Notes: generated from the letters alone by a model not told the origin. Counted from the stretch's first letter, positions 29,081 to 41,933 are shown. The stretch is DNA of 64,000 bases from Ancylostoma caninum (GCA_037903475.1 JBAJFG010000488.1:310001-374000), one strand, 5' to 3'. Numbers and translations: made by a program.

Positions 29081-29817
29081 TTAGGTTGGCGAGAAAGTAA
29101 TGTCCGAAATTTCCGGTTTTTTTTTGTTTTATTGTAACTTTATTCAACAGCAAACTCAATCACAGTCGGTCAGTTGGTGAGGTCCATCCTACTAAAACTT
29201 TCCGATAACCAAGCTCGTGGAGGGGAGTTTTCTACAGTTCGATGGTTGCATCCAAGTTTGTTCGCCATCGCACACACTCACTTCCGGATCCTTCTTGATA
29301 GCCGTGAGCAGAGATGAGTTATCGAGTGACTGTGGTCGACCAGGACGAGGTCGATCGTCGAAGTCCGTTTCTCCCTCCTTGAAAAGAATGAACCAACGGC
29401 GTACCGTGTGTGTTCGTGGCTTGAATGCAACAGTGATGCTATAGACCCTTTCAAATACGACGATAGTTGAGTGTTTGTGTCCGTGATCTATATTTCTAGC
29501 CCGCCTCTCCGAATACAGCACTATTTCTCGCATTCTCTCTTTCTCTAATATCTTCACAACTATGTTGTCCGGTGAAACACACTATAGCAGCCGTCGTTGC
29601 CGCAGAAGTGCAGCGAAGCCACTCATAGAACCAGATCGAGCAAAGGCAGTTCTTCTCGATTTGAGGCGTAATTGATGCTGTACTCCTGCTACTTATGTTA
29701 TGAACCCTTGACGTCATAGCTTCGAGAATGTTCTCTAACACTATGTAGGTATCTGCTGATATTTCAAACAAAAGTGGGAATTGAAAATTTCCGGACATTA
29801 CTTTCTCGCCAACAAAA
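29081..29817 (-). mobile_element. Mariner element 1, internally deleted (737 bp)
   Basis: It has TA on both sides, with termini TTAGGTTGGCGAGAAAGTAA and, reversed, TTTTGTTGGCGAGAAAGTAA, continuing with a shared TGTCCG. It carries only an N-terminal transposase remnant on the minus strand. The catalytic DDD/E region is missing. The ends resemble those of Hsmar1/bandit-type mariners known in hookworms, though relatedness was not measured. Confidence 0.8.
29192..29720 (-). pseudogene. Mariner transposase N-terminal remnant, frameshifted
   Basis: Frame A (about 29690-29560) contains an N-terminal start-like region with a WFYEWLRCTSAATTAA-like motif. Frame B (29557-29192) contains the helix-turn-helix linker with RRWFILFKEG, DDRPRPGRPQ and LLTAIKKDPE. 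The two parts are in different frames, so at least one frameshift is present. Sequence for the catalytic domain is absent before the terminal repeat. It is not functional. Confidence 0.7.
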
Positions 29818-30700
29818 TATATATCAGCCGCGAGTGAACAGAAGAGAAAAACTGACTATAGCCGAATGATGTCGCTTCAGACGTGTAAGTCCCAGTCGGT
29901 CAATGTAACTCGAGTAGCTTGTGGAAGCGTCAAAATCGCAACTCTATAATTGTGAGAAAGCATTTCTATGCATTTTCGAGAGGAAGAAAATTTGCTCACG
30001 GAAATATTCCCATTCGTGTACCTAACCCAGAACGAAAATTCACTGAAGGCAAAGATCACGGTATCCATGTCGACCTGGAACAGTACTTATCCATGTATTG
30101 ATGACCTAATATTTTAATTAATCCGATAATGATAATAAAAGCTACAAAATGAGTTTTCTAAAACGTGTTTGAAACTCAGATGAGCGTGAGTTGACTGCAC
30201 CTGGTGCACCAATCTCGAGTTAGTGTTGTCCTGATACCAGAACGAAGGATAAATCTTGGGAGTCTGAAATCACATCATCATGAATCGTGGGACGTACAGC
30301 TCAAACTTATGAAGAACACATGAAGATTTGTGATTTCACCTGAAGACCGCCCTTGCTAGAATCTGGAGTACGGAACGTAAGCGAATACGTCCCCTCCTTC
30401 ACCGAGTATTCATCTACGAATATAGAGAAATTCACTGATGCATTTCGTTCGTGTACGTAGATGCCTGCCTCGCCTGAACAGACCGATGTACATACTTGCT
30501 GCGTGCACTCTCACTTCTCATTCTTCCTTAGAGAGAAATTAATTCCATCGTGGAACCAACCAGCACACGACTCATTTTCGTAGTCGGTTGGTGAGAGTTC
30601 ACGTCGTTTATTTATTTTAATCATTTATTTCATGGCGTATCCGCGTGAATAGCATGTGGATGTTCAAATGCAAGTAATTTTGGCCGACAAGCACACTTAA

Positions 30701-30859
30701 AGGCAGCAGTCACGCTGGAAAAAAGTCAATATACAACATAGTATTTCTCACAAACTTCGTCCTTTTGAATGCCCTTTTCTCTACCTTGGGCACATGGATA
30801 GCCTCTAGAGTAGAATTCCATGGAGAAACCGACGACTTTCTTTTATCGTGAGTGCTGTC
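30701..30859. mobile_element. Short AGGCAG/TTAA-family element
   Basis: TTAA at 30697-30700 is followed by aggcagcagtcacgctg. The right end reads cgtgagtgctgtct, followed by ttca, a decayed TTAA. At about 160 bp it is the shortest family member here. It lies directly before mariner-type element 2. Confidence 0.5.
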
Positions 30860-30867
30860 TTCAAGTA

Positions 30868-31775
30868 TTAGGTTTAGGAGAAAGTAATGGAAGAAATTTT
30901 TCAAAAGTTCTGTATTCCTTATTGCTGATGATTCGATCAGGCATTGCCTGCTGACATTGTAGTAGATTCCCCAAAGTATTACCCTGTGGCTACTGAAGGA
31001 CCAGAAAGCGTTTTTTGCTGCAGTTACGCCTCCATCTCTGAAAGGGTACTTTTGCCTTTACTTTTGTTATGAGCTGCCCTACAAAGCCTTGGCAAGCACT
31101 GGGGTAAGTAACAGCAGCAGTGCTGTTACTTACCCCACCTCTTGCCAAGGCTCTGTAGGGCAGCTCATAATAAAGGAGGGAGTAGCTAAATATTTCACAA
31201 TACGCGACTGCTCCACATACTTCGAATCTCGAGATATGGGCCTTCATGAGGAGCCACGCCTAGAACGCTCTCACGTCACAATGCTAAGTGGTTGCTGTGA
31301 TTTGAGTAGCTCCCACAAGGAAGGCAGACACGGCTACCATATGGGTTGGCTAGGTCTGAAAACTGAGAGGAACCATTGGAGAAAAACAATAAAAACGAAA
31401 AACCCTGCTCCACCTCACTTTTTTTACATGCCAATTTTCCCACGTTTTTCCTGTCCCAACCTAGCGGGACTTTCCCCCGCTCTGGTAACCCACTATTTTT
31501 ATTCTCCTGCCTTGTCACTCTCTTATCACTATCTCATCCCTCCCCTCGGTATCTTCTTAGGCGAAGAGGAGCCCGTTGTTTTCGACCATTTTCGAGCGGG
31601 AGTCCCATTGTATGACCAGCCGCAGCCTGCGCAATTCTAAGAAGAGAAAGACAACGTTTTACCCATGCGTGGAGTAATGCTACAGATCTCAAAGGTGTAT
31701 ACTCAGTTCACTGAGATAAACTCAAAAGTTAGAGGTGAAGATCCGACTTCTTCCATTACTTTCTCCTCAACCTAA
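30868..31775. mobile_element. Mariner-type element 2 (908 bp) with an internal hairpin
   Basis: It has flanking TA, with termini TTAGGTTTAGGAGAAAGTAA and, reversed, TTAGGTTGAGGAGAAAGTAA, sharing TGGAAGAA beyond. No transposase was recognised. The interior holds a long palindrome at 31067-31170. An open frame of 183 codons (31089-31640, plus) has no recognised domain and begins inside the palindrome. Confidence 0.7.
31067..31170. repeat. 104-bp imperfect palindrome inside mariner-type element 2
   Basis: TTATGAGCTGCCCTACAAAG…ggcaag…ggggtaagtaacagc on the left is mirrored by gctgttacttacccc…cttgccaaggctctgtagggcagctcataa on the right, with few mismatches and a spacer of only a few bases. Confidence 0.8.
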
Positions 31776-31777
31776 TA

Positions 31778-34700
31778 CATGCATATCAACATCAAAGATT
31801 TCATTTTTGCGAGCAGTGAGCCTCATGGTTTTAATTTAGTTGTCCAGGTACTCGTCAACTCCCTTTCTGTATCCGAGGATTTTCCTTGGGACCATTTTAT
31901 TTCCTTTGGTCATGGCTGGATCAAAACGATTGTGAGCCTACAAACCGCCCCGTCGATTCCTCACAATTTCGCAGAAAATGAGAAAAGCGTGGATGGGGAA
32001 GAGTCTGTAGCAATTTTCTGCCACGTTGACATGGGATCGCCATTGAATGTACAGTTGACGGCAACGGCGCTGGCCCAACTGCGGCCTCGAGAAGGACGCA
32101 GCGCGACCGCGCCGCGCGCGCCGGGATCGGTGTCGTCACCTGCGGAATGCGTCTTTTCTCCCCGATTTGGTCGAGAATCGAGTAGAAAAGCTGTAAGAAA
32201 TTGCATAACAGAAGCAGTACACATAAATTACGGAGCGCGCGGCGCGGGTGCGCGACGTTATGTACTGTACATAGCCATCTCCCTCAGAATTTGGTCCAAC
32301 TTCACAAAGAGGGTTATTTCAGTTGCTGATCACGAGTATAGCATCAGTTTTGAGAAAGCGCTTCTGAAGAGTTACGGCATGAGTACGGTACTACTCTAAA
32401 ATGTGCTATGGTGTGATTCCGAAGCCATGTTCGTATTTAGCATATCAAATAACCCTAATGTACCATGTTTCACTAAAATATGGGGGAAAATGTATCCACA
32501 GTGTTTTCAGTGCTCCTACAAGACTCTCACAATGCAGCGCTACAGCACGAAATGAACATCATATTCGTAATCAGCATGTGAAATAACCCCAATATGGTGA
32601 TTTCGGGGAAATTACACCAGAGAAGGCTAGTAAAAACAGATAGAACTCACAGGTGGGTCGTATTGTCCCTTGTGTTACGAAAGGTACTAGGAGTGTGACT
32701 TCTACTAAAAATTTGTGAGAAAACCATTCCAAGTCGGTCAACTAATTAAAATTAAATGAAGCTTCAAAAACTTCTTTAGATTTAGCAAATTTCCTAGATT
32801 TAGCAAATTTACAAAAAAAATTTCCCCTCATTTCCTGCCATCTTTCTGCAGAATATATCCAAGAAGGCAAATTTTGGCCTCTGGGGCAGGCTGAAATCAT
32901 GTCACGAAACTTCCCAGAAGGCTTCACAGCAGATAAAGGAGACAGAGATCCGATTGAGATCCGCGTCAAAAAGTCAGTCAAGCCGTGTACACGTTGTTTG
33001 TTTTCAAAATATCGGCCCCTCAAGAACCCTTCCCTAATAAGTGCAAGCTTCGATTTTTTGATGCGAGCATCATTTCTGATGCAAACGTACCTTGATTGTT
33101 CAAAACCCATATAATCTATGCGCATCCATGTCAACCACTACTTTGTCACGCAAGCATTGGTCTTCTGATGAGAGCCATGAGATTAATGGCTGCACAAGTC
33201 CACAAGTCAAGGCCACTCCAGTATGACCGGCTTCCAGTGACAAGAGGGGGCAAAAACATTTGAAGTGAAAGCAGTACGGCCTCATAGGGGGGTGGGGGGG
33301 GGGGTGAGATGCGAGTACACAAAATATAATAGTAGTTATACCGCATCTTCAATTGTTTATGCAGTCATCGAAATTGCAACAAACCATTAACAAAAGACCA
33401 GATAAGAGCGCCTGCACATGCTCCAACGACCAGCAGAGAAAGAAATAGGCGTAGGAAAAAACCGCGAAGCCTGAATAGAGTAATATAGGCTGAAAATTAC
33501 AGCTAAATTCGAAAATTACAAAACTACACTCTGATTCCTTGTTTTCACTGTGATCAGTAGCGTTAGAATTTTATCAAAATACTATGTAGAAGAAACCTCT
33601 GCGAACAGTTCGCCACTTCTATCGTTTCTGTAGAGCTGATGCTCACGTTATCCCAGCCATCATCATCTATCGCTTTCTTTTCGTCTCCAAACGGAATTAT
33701 GTCTCGGCTGCCATTCATAACTACAATAACCTACGTACTTTCTAACTTTGAATGGAAACAGCTAGCACGAAATCGAATTTTTCACTAGATTTATTTGTGT
33801 ATTTCAACAGAATCAGAGGTGCACCAAAAATACACCAAGGTACAAGTGAAATCCGCTGTTTACAATATAGGAAAACAAATGACAAGAACGTGTGATCACG
33901 AAGTAGACTGTTGGTATGGCACAGCAGAATACCTGAGCCGACGCTTTGAATCAGTGACTAGTTAAGCACTTATGAAAATTAAGACTAATGGGATATGCGC
34001 GACTTTTCCTCCTCTCGCTACTTCGAGGAAAAACTCATTCATAACAAGAGAAAATTAAGAAACTATTAAATGTAGACACTGAGAGTCGAGCAAATCTTTG
34101 TATATTGATTTATTCATTTAATTTATTTATTGAAGTTGCAGGTGCGCCAATAAAAAGTCAGAGATTGGAAGATTGCCAGAGAAAGCCGGAGAATAGATGA
34201 GATATGATCTTCTATCCGTAACCTACTTGCACGTCATTGAGTCAATTTCAATATGTAAACGCACGAAACAGGCGATCAATTATATCGAAGGAGAAAGTCA
34301 TGTAAATTCAAAGTTTCGTTAGTTATCACGTTGAGAACGGAAGAAGAGCGTTGCAGAACTTCTGTCTTGGCTCCCAGTATGATAAGCATGGCCATAAAAC
34401 GAGCCTGGGTGTTTTGCGTGGCTGCCTTACAGTGGAACTTACGTAACAACGCGTATCATCGTTAGCTTTTCTAAACATTATCACGAGAATCATTACGCAG
34501 AACATTGTCCTACCTAATTATGCTGTTCTTCTATGTGCTTGAAGAGAAACTTTATGGAGCTTATGCTCCTTCCGTGGGATTTGGAGAGGGCTCCACGGTT
34601 TTTCTCTACGAGGGAATTGACGGCTCTGAGAGTCACGACTGCAATATACCAGCTGCAGTGGTAGTGTAGCACAAGGATGAACTGCACTCAAAACAACTGA

Positions 34701-35868
34701 TAAGAAGCCAACGTTCAGAAAGTACTCCGAGTCCAGGACCGATTTCTGGAGCAGCAGCCCTGACACCCGATTGGTCATCATCTAGCGCAGAGCTCCACTG
34801 TCGAGAGCACGCGGAAGATGGTATGCCTGTCGTCTCAAGTCGTCAGCTTTCCTTGGAGTAAATTCCAAAAAATTCACTGATACAGAAGAGACTTAAGACA
34901 TTCTGTGGAATCGTTTCTCCTCAGCGGTTATCCAAGTTCGCGAGTTCGTTATCCAAGTCCGTCATGCGTGCGGCTCCATCTAAAAATTCAACTGAACGCA
35001 GAGATTCTCTGTTAAGTCAGTGGAACTCATCTAGTATACTCTCTAATTACCTTGCGTCATTACCCGAGATTGGGACCAGTGTTACAGAAAAACCCACTCA
35101 ACATATAAACACTGGTTGTAGTCTGAACAGTTTCCTTTCATGAGGTTGCGAATAGACTTGAGAGCTGTTTATACTTCATCGCGTCGCAACGAGCGCACAT
35201 ACGTATATTGTTCAAAGGCGGACGGTCCCGTGCAGAAGCACGTGCGTGCAGGGTGGCATCGCGGTAGTTGGTCGACATCCTCTTCGTACGCTAATTGTGC
35301 TTCTATATCCTAAGAGAAACACGCAAGCATTTCGTTGATGACGTTGTGTAAAATTTGTTTTGTCTCCTTCTTTTAGCTGTTTTAGCTTAGAACATACTCA
35401 ACTTCGCTGGTTACCTATCGCGTCATGTATGTTGCACCCGTCGTCGCGAAATAGCTCCTCGCGCATGTTGTAGCTACCGCCGTGACGTCACCGCTCCGTG
35501 ATGAAGTATAAATACAGTCTATAACCGTTTTTATTCACGTGCGTCCCCCTCCCTCTGCGTTGCAAAGACGGGGTTACTTTGCAAAACCGGGACGATGTTC
35601 GCGTTCAGCACTTCAAATAACCCCTTTAGGCAAAGTTTGGGTAAAAATTTCTTCCCGAAATTTTGCAACAGAACTAGCTGAACGGTGCCCGTATCTTAAT
35701 CCATACGTTTCTGAAGAATTTCACTTTTGATACTCAGAATTCCTTCCTGTCCATGGCTGCCAAATAAAAGTAATTCTATGCTGGAGAAGGGAGGCATCCT
35801 TACGTGCCGTCGACGCGGTGCTTTAGCCGTTTGGACAACAAAAAGCGTCCAACAAATTGTTCAGACAT
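31778..35868. other. Intergenic stretch, no supported gene
   Basis: There is a GC-rich segment at 32080-32260 with CpG-rich inverted pieces. Poly(G) lies near 33288-33305. A frame on the minus strand at 32742-33134 has no recognised domain. I see no RNA gene or complete transposon, though the GC-rich segment resembles one near 19290-19380. Confidence 0.35.
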
Positions 35869-35870
35869 GT

Positions 35871-36070
35871 ACAGGAACCTCCAAATGTATGCAGTCAAGA
35901 GGGCGTGGCCACGGCGCGGCTCCTTGATCAGACACACGCGCTCTCTATGCTGCCTCTGGCTTCTCTGACTCTGCCGCCAACCAGTGGCAGCATGCCGAGC
36001 GCCTGTGTCTCTGTCTAAAGCCGCGTCGTGGCCACGTCCCTCTTGACTGCGGACATATGGAGCTTCCTGT
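35871..36070. mobile_element. 200-bp MITE with about 60-bp inverted repeats
   Basis: ACAGGAACCTCCAAATGTAT…cagtcaagagggcgtggccacggcgcggct is mirrored by agccgcgtcgtggccacgtccctcttgactgcggacatatggagcttcctgt. No target duplication was identified with confidence. Confidence 0.7.
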
Positions 36071-36218
36071 ATAATCACTGTAGAGCATGATCTCCCTGCA
36101 GTTTGCAAGCAGTGCCCAACTTCTTCTTCTCCTAATTTCCAGGGACCGCGGAAAACGTAGCACCACTGATGCCTACTGTAAATGTACTTCATTGCTGGAC
36201 AGCAACTACAGCTGTGTT

Positions 36219-36523
36219 GTGTTAAGCGGGTTTCAGACATTTTCCGATCCGCGGCGCGGCGCGAGAAGTGATCTGCGCGCAGGAAACACCTCGCTCTGGA
36301 AGTTGCGTTGGATTTGCTGCGCGGCAACGAATACCCCAGACCATTCGACTTCGCGACCCGCAGAGCGAGCTCGCAAGATGTCGCGGAGGGCTCGCGCGAG
36401 GCAAAATCTCTGAAGACCCCCTGCTCGCGGCACCTGCCGCGCGAGCTCGCTTTGCATTACCGCGCCCTATGCTCCATCATATGTCGCGGCGCGGCGCGGC
36501 ACAACTCTGAATCCCGCTCTAAG
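36219..36523. mobile_element. GC-rich inverted-repeat element, probable MITE
   Basis: The left end reads ttaagcgggtttcagac followed by ccgcggcgcggcgcg. The right end, reversed, reads ttagagcgggattcagag followed by tgccgcgccgcgccgcg. The core is strongly CpG-rich. A CpG-rich promoter-like region upstream of the MADF gene is the alternative reading. Confidence 0.45.
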
Positions 36524-37188
36524 GTGCTATTTATGGCTGATGTGCCGCGTCGGCCTGAATTTTCACGAAGTATTCGCGATGTCTCGATGTGGCGAAGATC
36601 AGAACGCAGTATGTTCGCGCGGTCGTCGCAACAACAAAACCAGGAATATTCGCATCCTGCCAAGAATTCTCTTCTCCCCTTCGTTCTGCGTTGTGTATTG
36701 CCGCGTCAAATTTTACGCGCATCAACCATGAATACCGCGTAATAAGAAAACATGAGGGGTGTAGAATAGAAATATGATGAAGTTAGGCATTGTTTGCAAA
36801 CTGCAGGGAAATCAACTTATAGTACTCTGGTTTTACAAGTCTAAACACGTCGTTGGACACAATTACACACGTCTAAACACAACATACAACTACGGTTGGA
36901 CACTTTTTGTTAACCAAACGGCTAATGCTTCGACGCGGCAGCTGTTAGGGCTGTCTGTTTATCGCGCTCCATTTACAATTTCGTGCGTGATTGCAAGTGC
37001 ACCCTTTAAGAGCGTCAGCTTGGTCCGTTCCAAGTATGTAAAGTTTTGCGGATTTCTTCTGTAGAGTTGTTTTCGTTAAGTTCGTTTCATCCTGGCTTTC
37101 GGGTTACTCATCGCTGTTGTTTTCCTTACCCTCCCGAACTGTACAGGTTAGTTGTATGTCATTCGCGGTGTTTGTAATCATGGTTTTG

Positions 37189-37195
37189 TTTCCAG
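37189..37195 (+). promoter_or_regulatory. Candidate trans-splice acceptor of the MADF gene
   Basis: gttttgtttccag|tttcac lies 28 nt before ATG 37224. It is a good U-rich acceptor with no clear cis donor nearby. Confidence 0.45.
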
Positions 37196-37223
37196 TTTCA
37201 CTTCCGGCAGCATCGCTCGTCAG

Positions 37224-40200
37224 ATGATGTGAGTCTCTAGCTACTTATTTCTATTCTCTCAAGAAAACTAAAGTATCTTTTGAAAAATATAAAATATACT
37301 TGATCTCGGATTCACTTCAGGTTCCTTTTTTTCAAGTTTTACTTTCACTTTCGTTATATTATCTTTTTTTACTAGAAGCTTAGTCAAGGTTTTCATTACA
37401 TCTGTATTCAATTGCATGCATGTTGTTCTAGTCATTCCATTCAATTTTTAGCAACACATCAGCGTTCCGGCTCACTGATGACATCGCTGAACCCAGCTTT
37501 AACATGCGGCTCATTGAGGCGGTGAAACACAGTCGCTGTTTATACGATTCCACAGATCGCCAATACAGGAGCACGGACTATAAAATAAAGGTACTCTCTC
37601 ATTCTCATATTGCGTGTCAAGACTGAGCTTTTCACGCCTAGGTATGGAATCGTCTTGTTCAAGTCCTTGGCTTTGATGGGGATTCGCGAACATTGTACGC
37701 AAGATGGAAGCAGCTGCGTGACAAGTAAGCATTCAGTTCAGAGACTCATGGATACACCGGGGGAACATCTGATCCACGATACCAGCACTGTACATCAGGG
37801 CTTTCGAGACCGTATACCAAATCACGGTAATCCATTGATATACGATTCAAACCAATTGAAGTGGTAACTTTAGTGAAGGTTAGTTTGGGAACAATGTTCC
37901 GTATTGAGTGAAAGAGTCGATTCCGACTGACTACATATTTCCACAGCAACACTGCACTTCGAAACGATCTCGAAATCCTAAAGAATTAAGCTTTCTCATT
38001 CTTCCGTTCATTTATTGCACGCTTAGACGTGCACCACTATTAACCGCTATGTGATAGGTGAGACTAACATTTTCCTCTTTTTTTTCTAAAGCGCTCGCAA
38101 CTTCATAGTTGCCATGTGAAAATATTTATGTAATTTTCAGTAAGTTAAGGATTCTTTCCGTCGATTAGAGTCAGTACATACTTAACCACACATTTCAAGC
38201 TCGCCGTAAGTTCGTTTTTACACGGAACTCGAAACCGCCCTGTGAATACGGACCAGTGCTGCGGCACTGTAGTCTTGGGCAGAGAGTACAAGAGAGCGTC
38301 ATCAAAGCATTATTTACACGGAGAGACAAGGAGTGCGGCAGACAGAGTTCCACGCCCCGCTGCCACCCTGGTCCGAATTCACCTGGCCATTTGAAGTTCT
38401 CTCAAGTCTAAGAATATCAATTTTATAATGTTGAATAATACTGCCTAAATATAATTATTAATAAATGTTTCAAAAATAATAAACATAAAAAATGAGCGAA
38501 TAGAATATTTTTATCGGGTAAAATGGAGTTGGGGGGGGCACTTGGTATAAATCGATAATATGACCTGTCCTGCACCTTCTGACTTGTTAGTTGACACGTC
38601 CAGAACGCTCTGGCTTGTTAGCTCTCCTAAGTACAGGAGTTACCTGAAATGCAAACAAGTCAGAACGTGTAGGACAGGTCACATTATTGATCAGTACCGA
38701 GTGTCTCCCCCCAACTCCATTTTACCCCCTAGAAGTTTCATTACGCGTATAACCAGTTTTTGAATGTAAATCCTGAGTCTTGACAGGTCCTGCCGATCCC
38801 CACTCGTCTTAACCAGTTAGCACCGACGTGTCAGAGCTTTAGCGAAACTGCGTCACGGCGAGGTTACTTTGGGGTTGTAAAACGATTATTCTAATTACAC
38901 CACATCTGGATCACGGAGACCACAATAATAGGTCTTCCATGTATCTCCACCAACAACGAGTATCTCTGCCTAAAATGTTTGTCTTACTATGACAGACACC
39001 TAAAATGTCTTATTATGACTGCATTGCCATTTCCATGTTTAGATATGGAAAAGAGAAGCGGAAAGTAAAATATCAGGGCGATCAGTCTACTTGGCAGTAC
39101 TACAAGCATCTATCTTTCCTAGATCCACACATGATTGACCGGCAGTCAGTCGAATCGCCGGCAAGGAAAGAGCATCCCGATGTGGTAAGTGGCTCTTTCG
39201 TCGTTTCTGTGTGATTTTTTTTCTGTTCAAGTTCACCATACAATGTTCTACTAAGATTCAAACTTTTCTCAGCAATTAACTGTTACTGATCCTTCGTTTG
39301 GCACCAACCTGATCGAGGAAGTGCGATCCCATCCCTGCCTCTTTGATATTCGTGATCCAAAGTACAGACATTCGGAGTGTCGCAATCAGGCTTGGAACAG
39401 CGTCATCGCCCATCTGAACTATCCAGGTAGCGACTTTGAATTCTTATTATTGCACTGAATTTCCAACATGTTGTGTTATTGATTAACATTTCATTCATAT
39501 CCTTGAGAGCCTCCCATTCATCACGTTTGCATTCATAGAAGACTGCTTATTCCTACTCTGCAAGAGTTTACTGTCATTGCTTTTTGTGAAACAATGTCAG
39601 AATTCACAGAAAATGAGAAGTTTTTAACTGGTTACTTCCCCCTTGGTACATGAACGTAATCTTTTCAGCTCTCCAGAAGAAAAGTCATCACATTACCCTT
39701 CTACCACTTGTTATAAGTGTCGATAAAGTTTTTGCTGATTAAGCTAATACAAATCTTGCATTTATGAAGAAAATCTCTGAATTGCGCGGGGTTTCGATTG
39801 CCTCTGACTAACTGGTTTCTGCGCAAGCGTTTTGGATTTACTTTTCCCGTTTCAAGGCGACGTCAATTCGATTTACAAACAATGGAAGAAGATTCGTGAT
39901 CGTTACGTACGTGAGAAGAGAAGACTCCGTATGCAGCGAGACAATGGAGTGCATGACGACAGCACTTGGGATCTGTTTCCCCAGATGGCTTGGATCGACC
40001 CTTATTTGGACGAACGTGCTCAGTTAGGATTGTTTCTTTCTTTTTCCTCTGATTTTCGTCTTTAATTTGGAATGCGCTTCTCATTCAAGCCATTTAGGCT
40101 CCTAAGACAAGTGAAGAGAAAACATGATGAAGAGTTATCTGACTATGGTGAATTGGATGATATGGTCAGGTCTGGGTAAGATTCGTCTATTTTTTAAGTT

Positions 40201-41585
40201 CTGCACTATTTTCTGCTCTTCTTCTTTCATGACGTTTTATAAAGGAAATTTTGATTCAGATCTGGTTTGGGCTATATGGTACATGACAAAGGAAGAAATG
40301 AAGGTGAGAATTTTCTCTCTGTGTATACCTTGTTTTTAGTTACTAATCAGGTGCGATGTTCATCATTCTTTTCTTCATTTCACACCTGCTTTTGTTTTCT
40401 TTTCATGTTGGTTGACATCACTATGCACTTTCTTGCTACCAGGTTTCGATAGAGTCTTGTCATTATCTTATTAATACTTGATGGTGATGAAAAATCTCTT
40501 GATAAGAACGTGAGACCATATCGAACTCGCATCCTCGCTCAAAGATAGGTGTGTCGAACATGCTTGAACAGCGACACTCTCAGCTCATATAGTTTGTGGC
40601 GCCAGTGAAAATTTGTTATTTATCGCCACTGATTAGAACAGTAGCTTGTTTTCTCCGAAGTCCCGTTCATTCAAAATTTTGTGAATCATGAAAACAGTCA
40701 AAAGCTCATCTGGTCAAGCGTTGATTCCATTCACTTTCTCCGTTTTCTCCGTCTTCTGCTCTCGTTAGAAATCTGTTGGTAATTGCAAGGTTTTCTCATT
40801 TGTTTGAAGCTCGGTTCTTCCCAAGAGTATCCAGCTCACTGGCTCAGGCGCATTCGTAGAATTGTTGCTGCTCATATTAAGGATTATTTTGAATCCGGAG
40901 CGTTTTGTTATCTTGACCGATCCAAATTTATTGCTGGTTTTTTACCAACACCTCTATTGTTCTGTTTGATTAAATGTGATTAGAAATCGAACCTTGTTTG
41001 TCTCTCCCGTACGGATGAGATCGTGTTTTGATGTCAACAGTTGTGCTCATGTAAGCGTTTAATTAAACAGGCACTAAGCAGCAGGCTGACGTCCAGTAAG
41101 CGTTTCTATTCCTTAGCACACATTCTTTTGGCATTCTTGACAAAATGTTTTGTATGGCGTTGTTGAGTTCATTTGTAACCTGAATCTCTTGAAAATGTGC
41201 AACCCTAACGTGCTTGCTGCGAAGCATGAGCTCTCCATTAGCTTCATCTTTAGGTCATCAACATTCTTTCGGGATTAACATGTTGAAGATAGAAAACATA
41301 AGGAAGAATACCAGAACATCTATTTGCTTCATTGGCCGAAATCACTTGCTAGCATTATTCCACGCTGAAAAGCTGATCACTTCAGGCGGCGCTGATGTAC
41401 TACTTGATGGTGACAGTGCCTTTGCAGCTTCAGCTGTGTCCGATTTGCGCACTTTGCCGGAACATGCACGTGCTATCGCCAAGGTGAGATTCATTTATTC
41501 AATTAACGAGAACAAGTTTGATGTGCTCATTTTTCAGGCCCAGATTGAAGCTATTTTTGATTCCTGCGTGAAAACGGTGTTCTAA
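37224..41585 (+). CDS. Double MADF-domain protein with BESS-like C-terminus, ten exons
   Basis: The coding exons are 37224-37228, 37452-37590, 37642-37724, 39043-39184, 39273-39426, 39857-40022, 40098-40175, 40260-40303, 41386-41483 and 41538-41585, giving 318 residues. MADF 1 covers about residues 22-108 (LIEAVKHSRCLYD, VWNRLVQVLGF, RWKQLRDKY, WQYYKHLSFLDPH). MADF 2 covers about 136-225 (LIEEVRSHPCLFD, AWNSVIAHLNYPG, QWKKIRDRYVREK, WDLFPQMAWIDPY). The end (about 278-310: DSAFAASAVSDLRTLP…AQIEAIF) resembles a BESS interaction motif. MADF-BESS proteins such as Drosophila Adf1 and Dip3 are nuclear DNA-binding regulators, so a transcription role is likely but inferred. The first exon codes only ATG AT. 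An optional 25-nt exon at 41072-41096 has splice signals but would shift the frame alone. Confidence 0.85.
38516..38727. mobile_element. 212-bp MITE in an intron of the MADF gene
   Basis: GGGTAAAATGGAGTTGGGGG and the following roughly 55 bases (…ataatatgacctgtcctgcaccttctgacttgtta) are mirrored on the right, ending ccccccaactccattttaccc. Arms are about 70 bp with a few mismatches. It lies between exons 3 and 4. Confidence 0.75.
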
Positions 41586-41933
41586 TGCTCCATATTGTTT
41601 GCATTTCAAAGAAAAAATTGTTTGCTGTTTTCTTTGGCTTTGTTCTGTTTGTGTCTCCGCATTCTGCCACAAATGTCATGGTAGCCGAAGAGCTGTGATT
41701 TTCTATTGTACATTTGTGGATTGATCTCTCTGAAAAGATGTATATAGTGTTCTTCTCCGTGATAAATTTTGAAAATCGCTTTCATCCTAAGAAATGCTCC
41801 TGTTAAAGCGTATACCTTCATGGTAGCTTACTGCAGCCCTATGAGATGTTCTGATGTTACTTTTATCACATCGGCGCTCGTAAGATAGTTGAGACGAGTA
41901 GTGTGCTGTAACGAAGTGTTAAGCGTTGCTGTC

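Noticed and set aside
31089..31640. Open frame of 183 codons on the plus strand
   Set aside because: It begins inside a palindrome within a mariner-type element. No domain was recognised, and the mirrored frame on the other strand gives a similar peptide because of the palindrome.
35800..36327. Minus-strand frame of 175 codons
   Set aside because: It runs through a 200-bp inverted-repeat MITE and into a GC-rich element; there is no domain.
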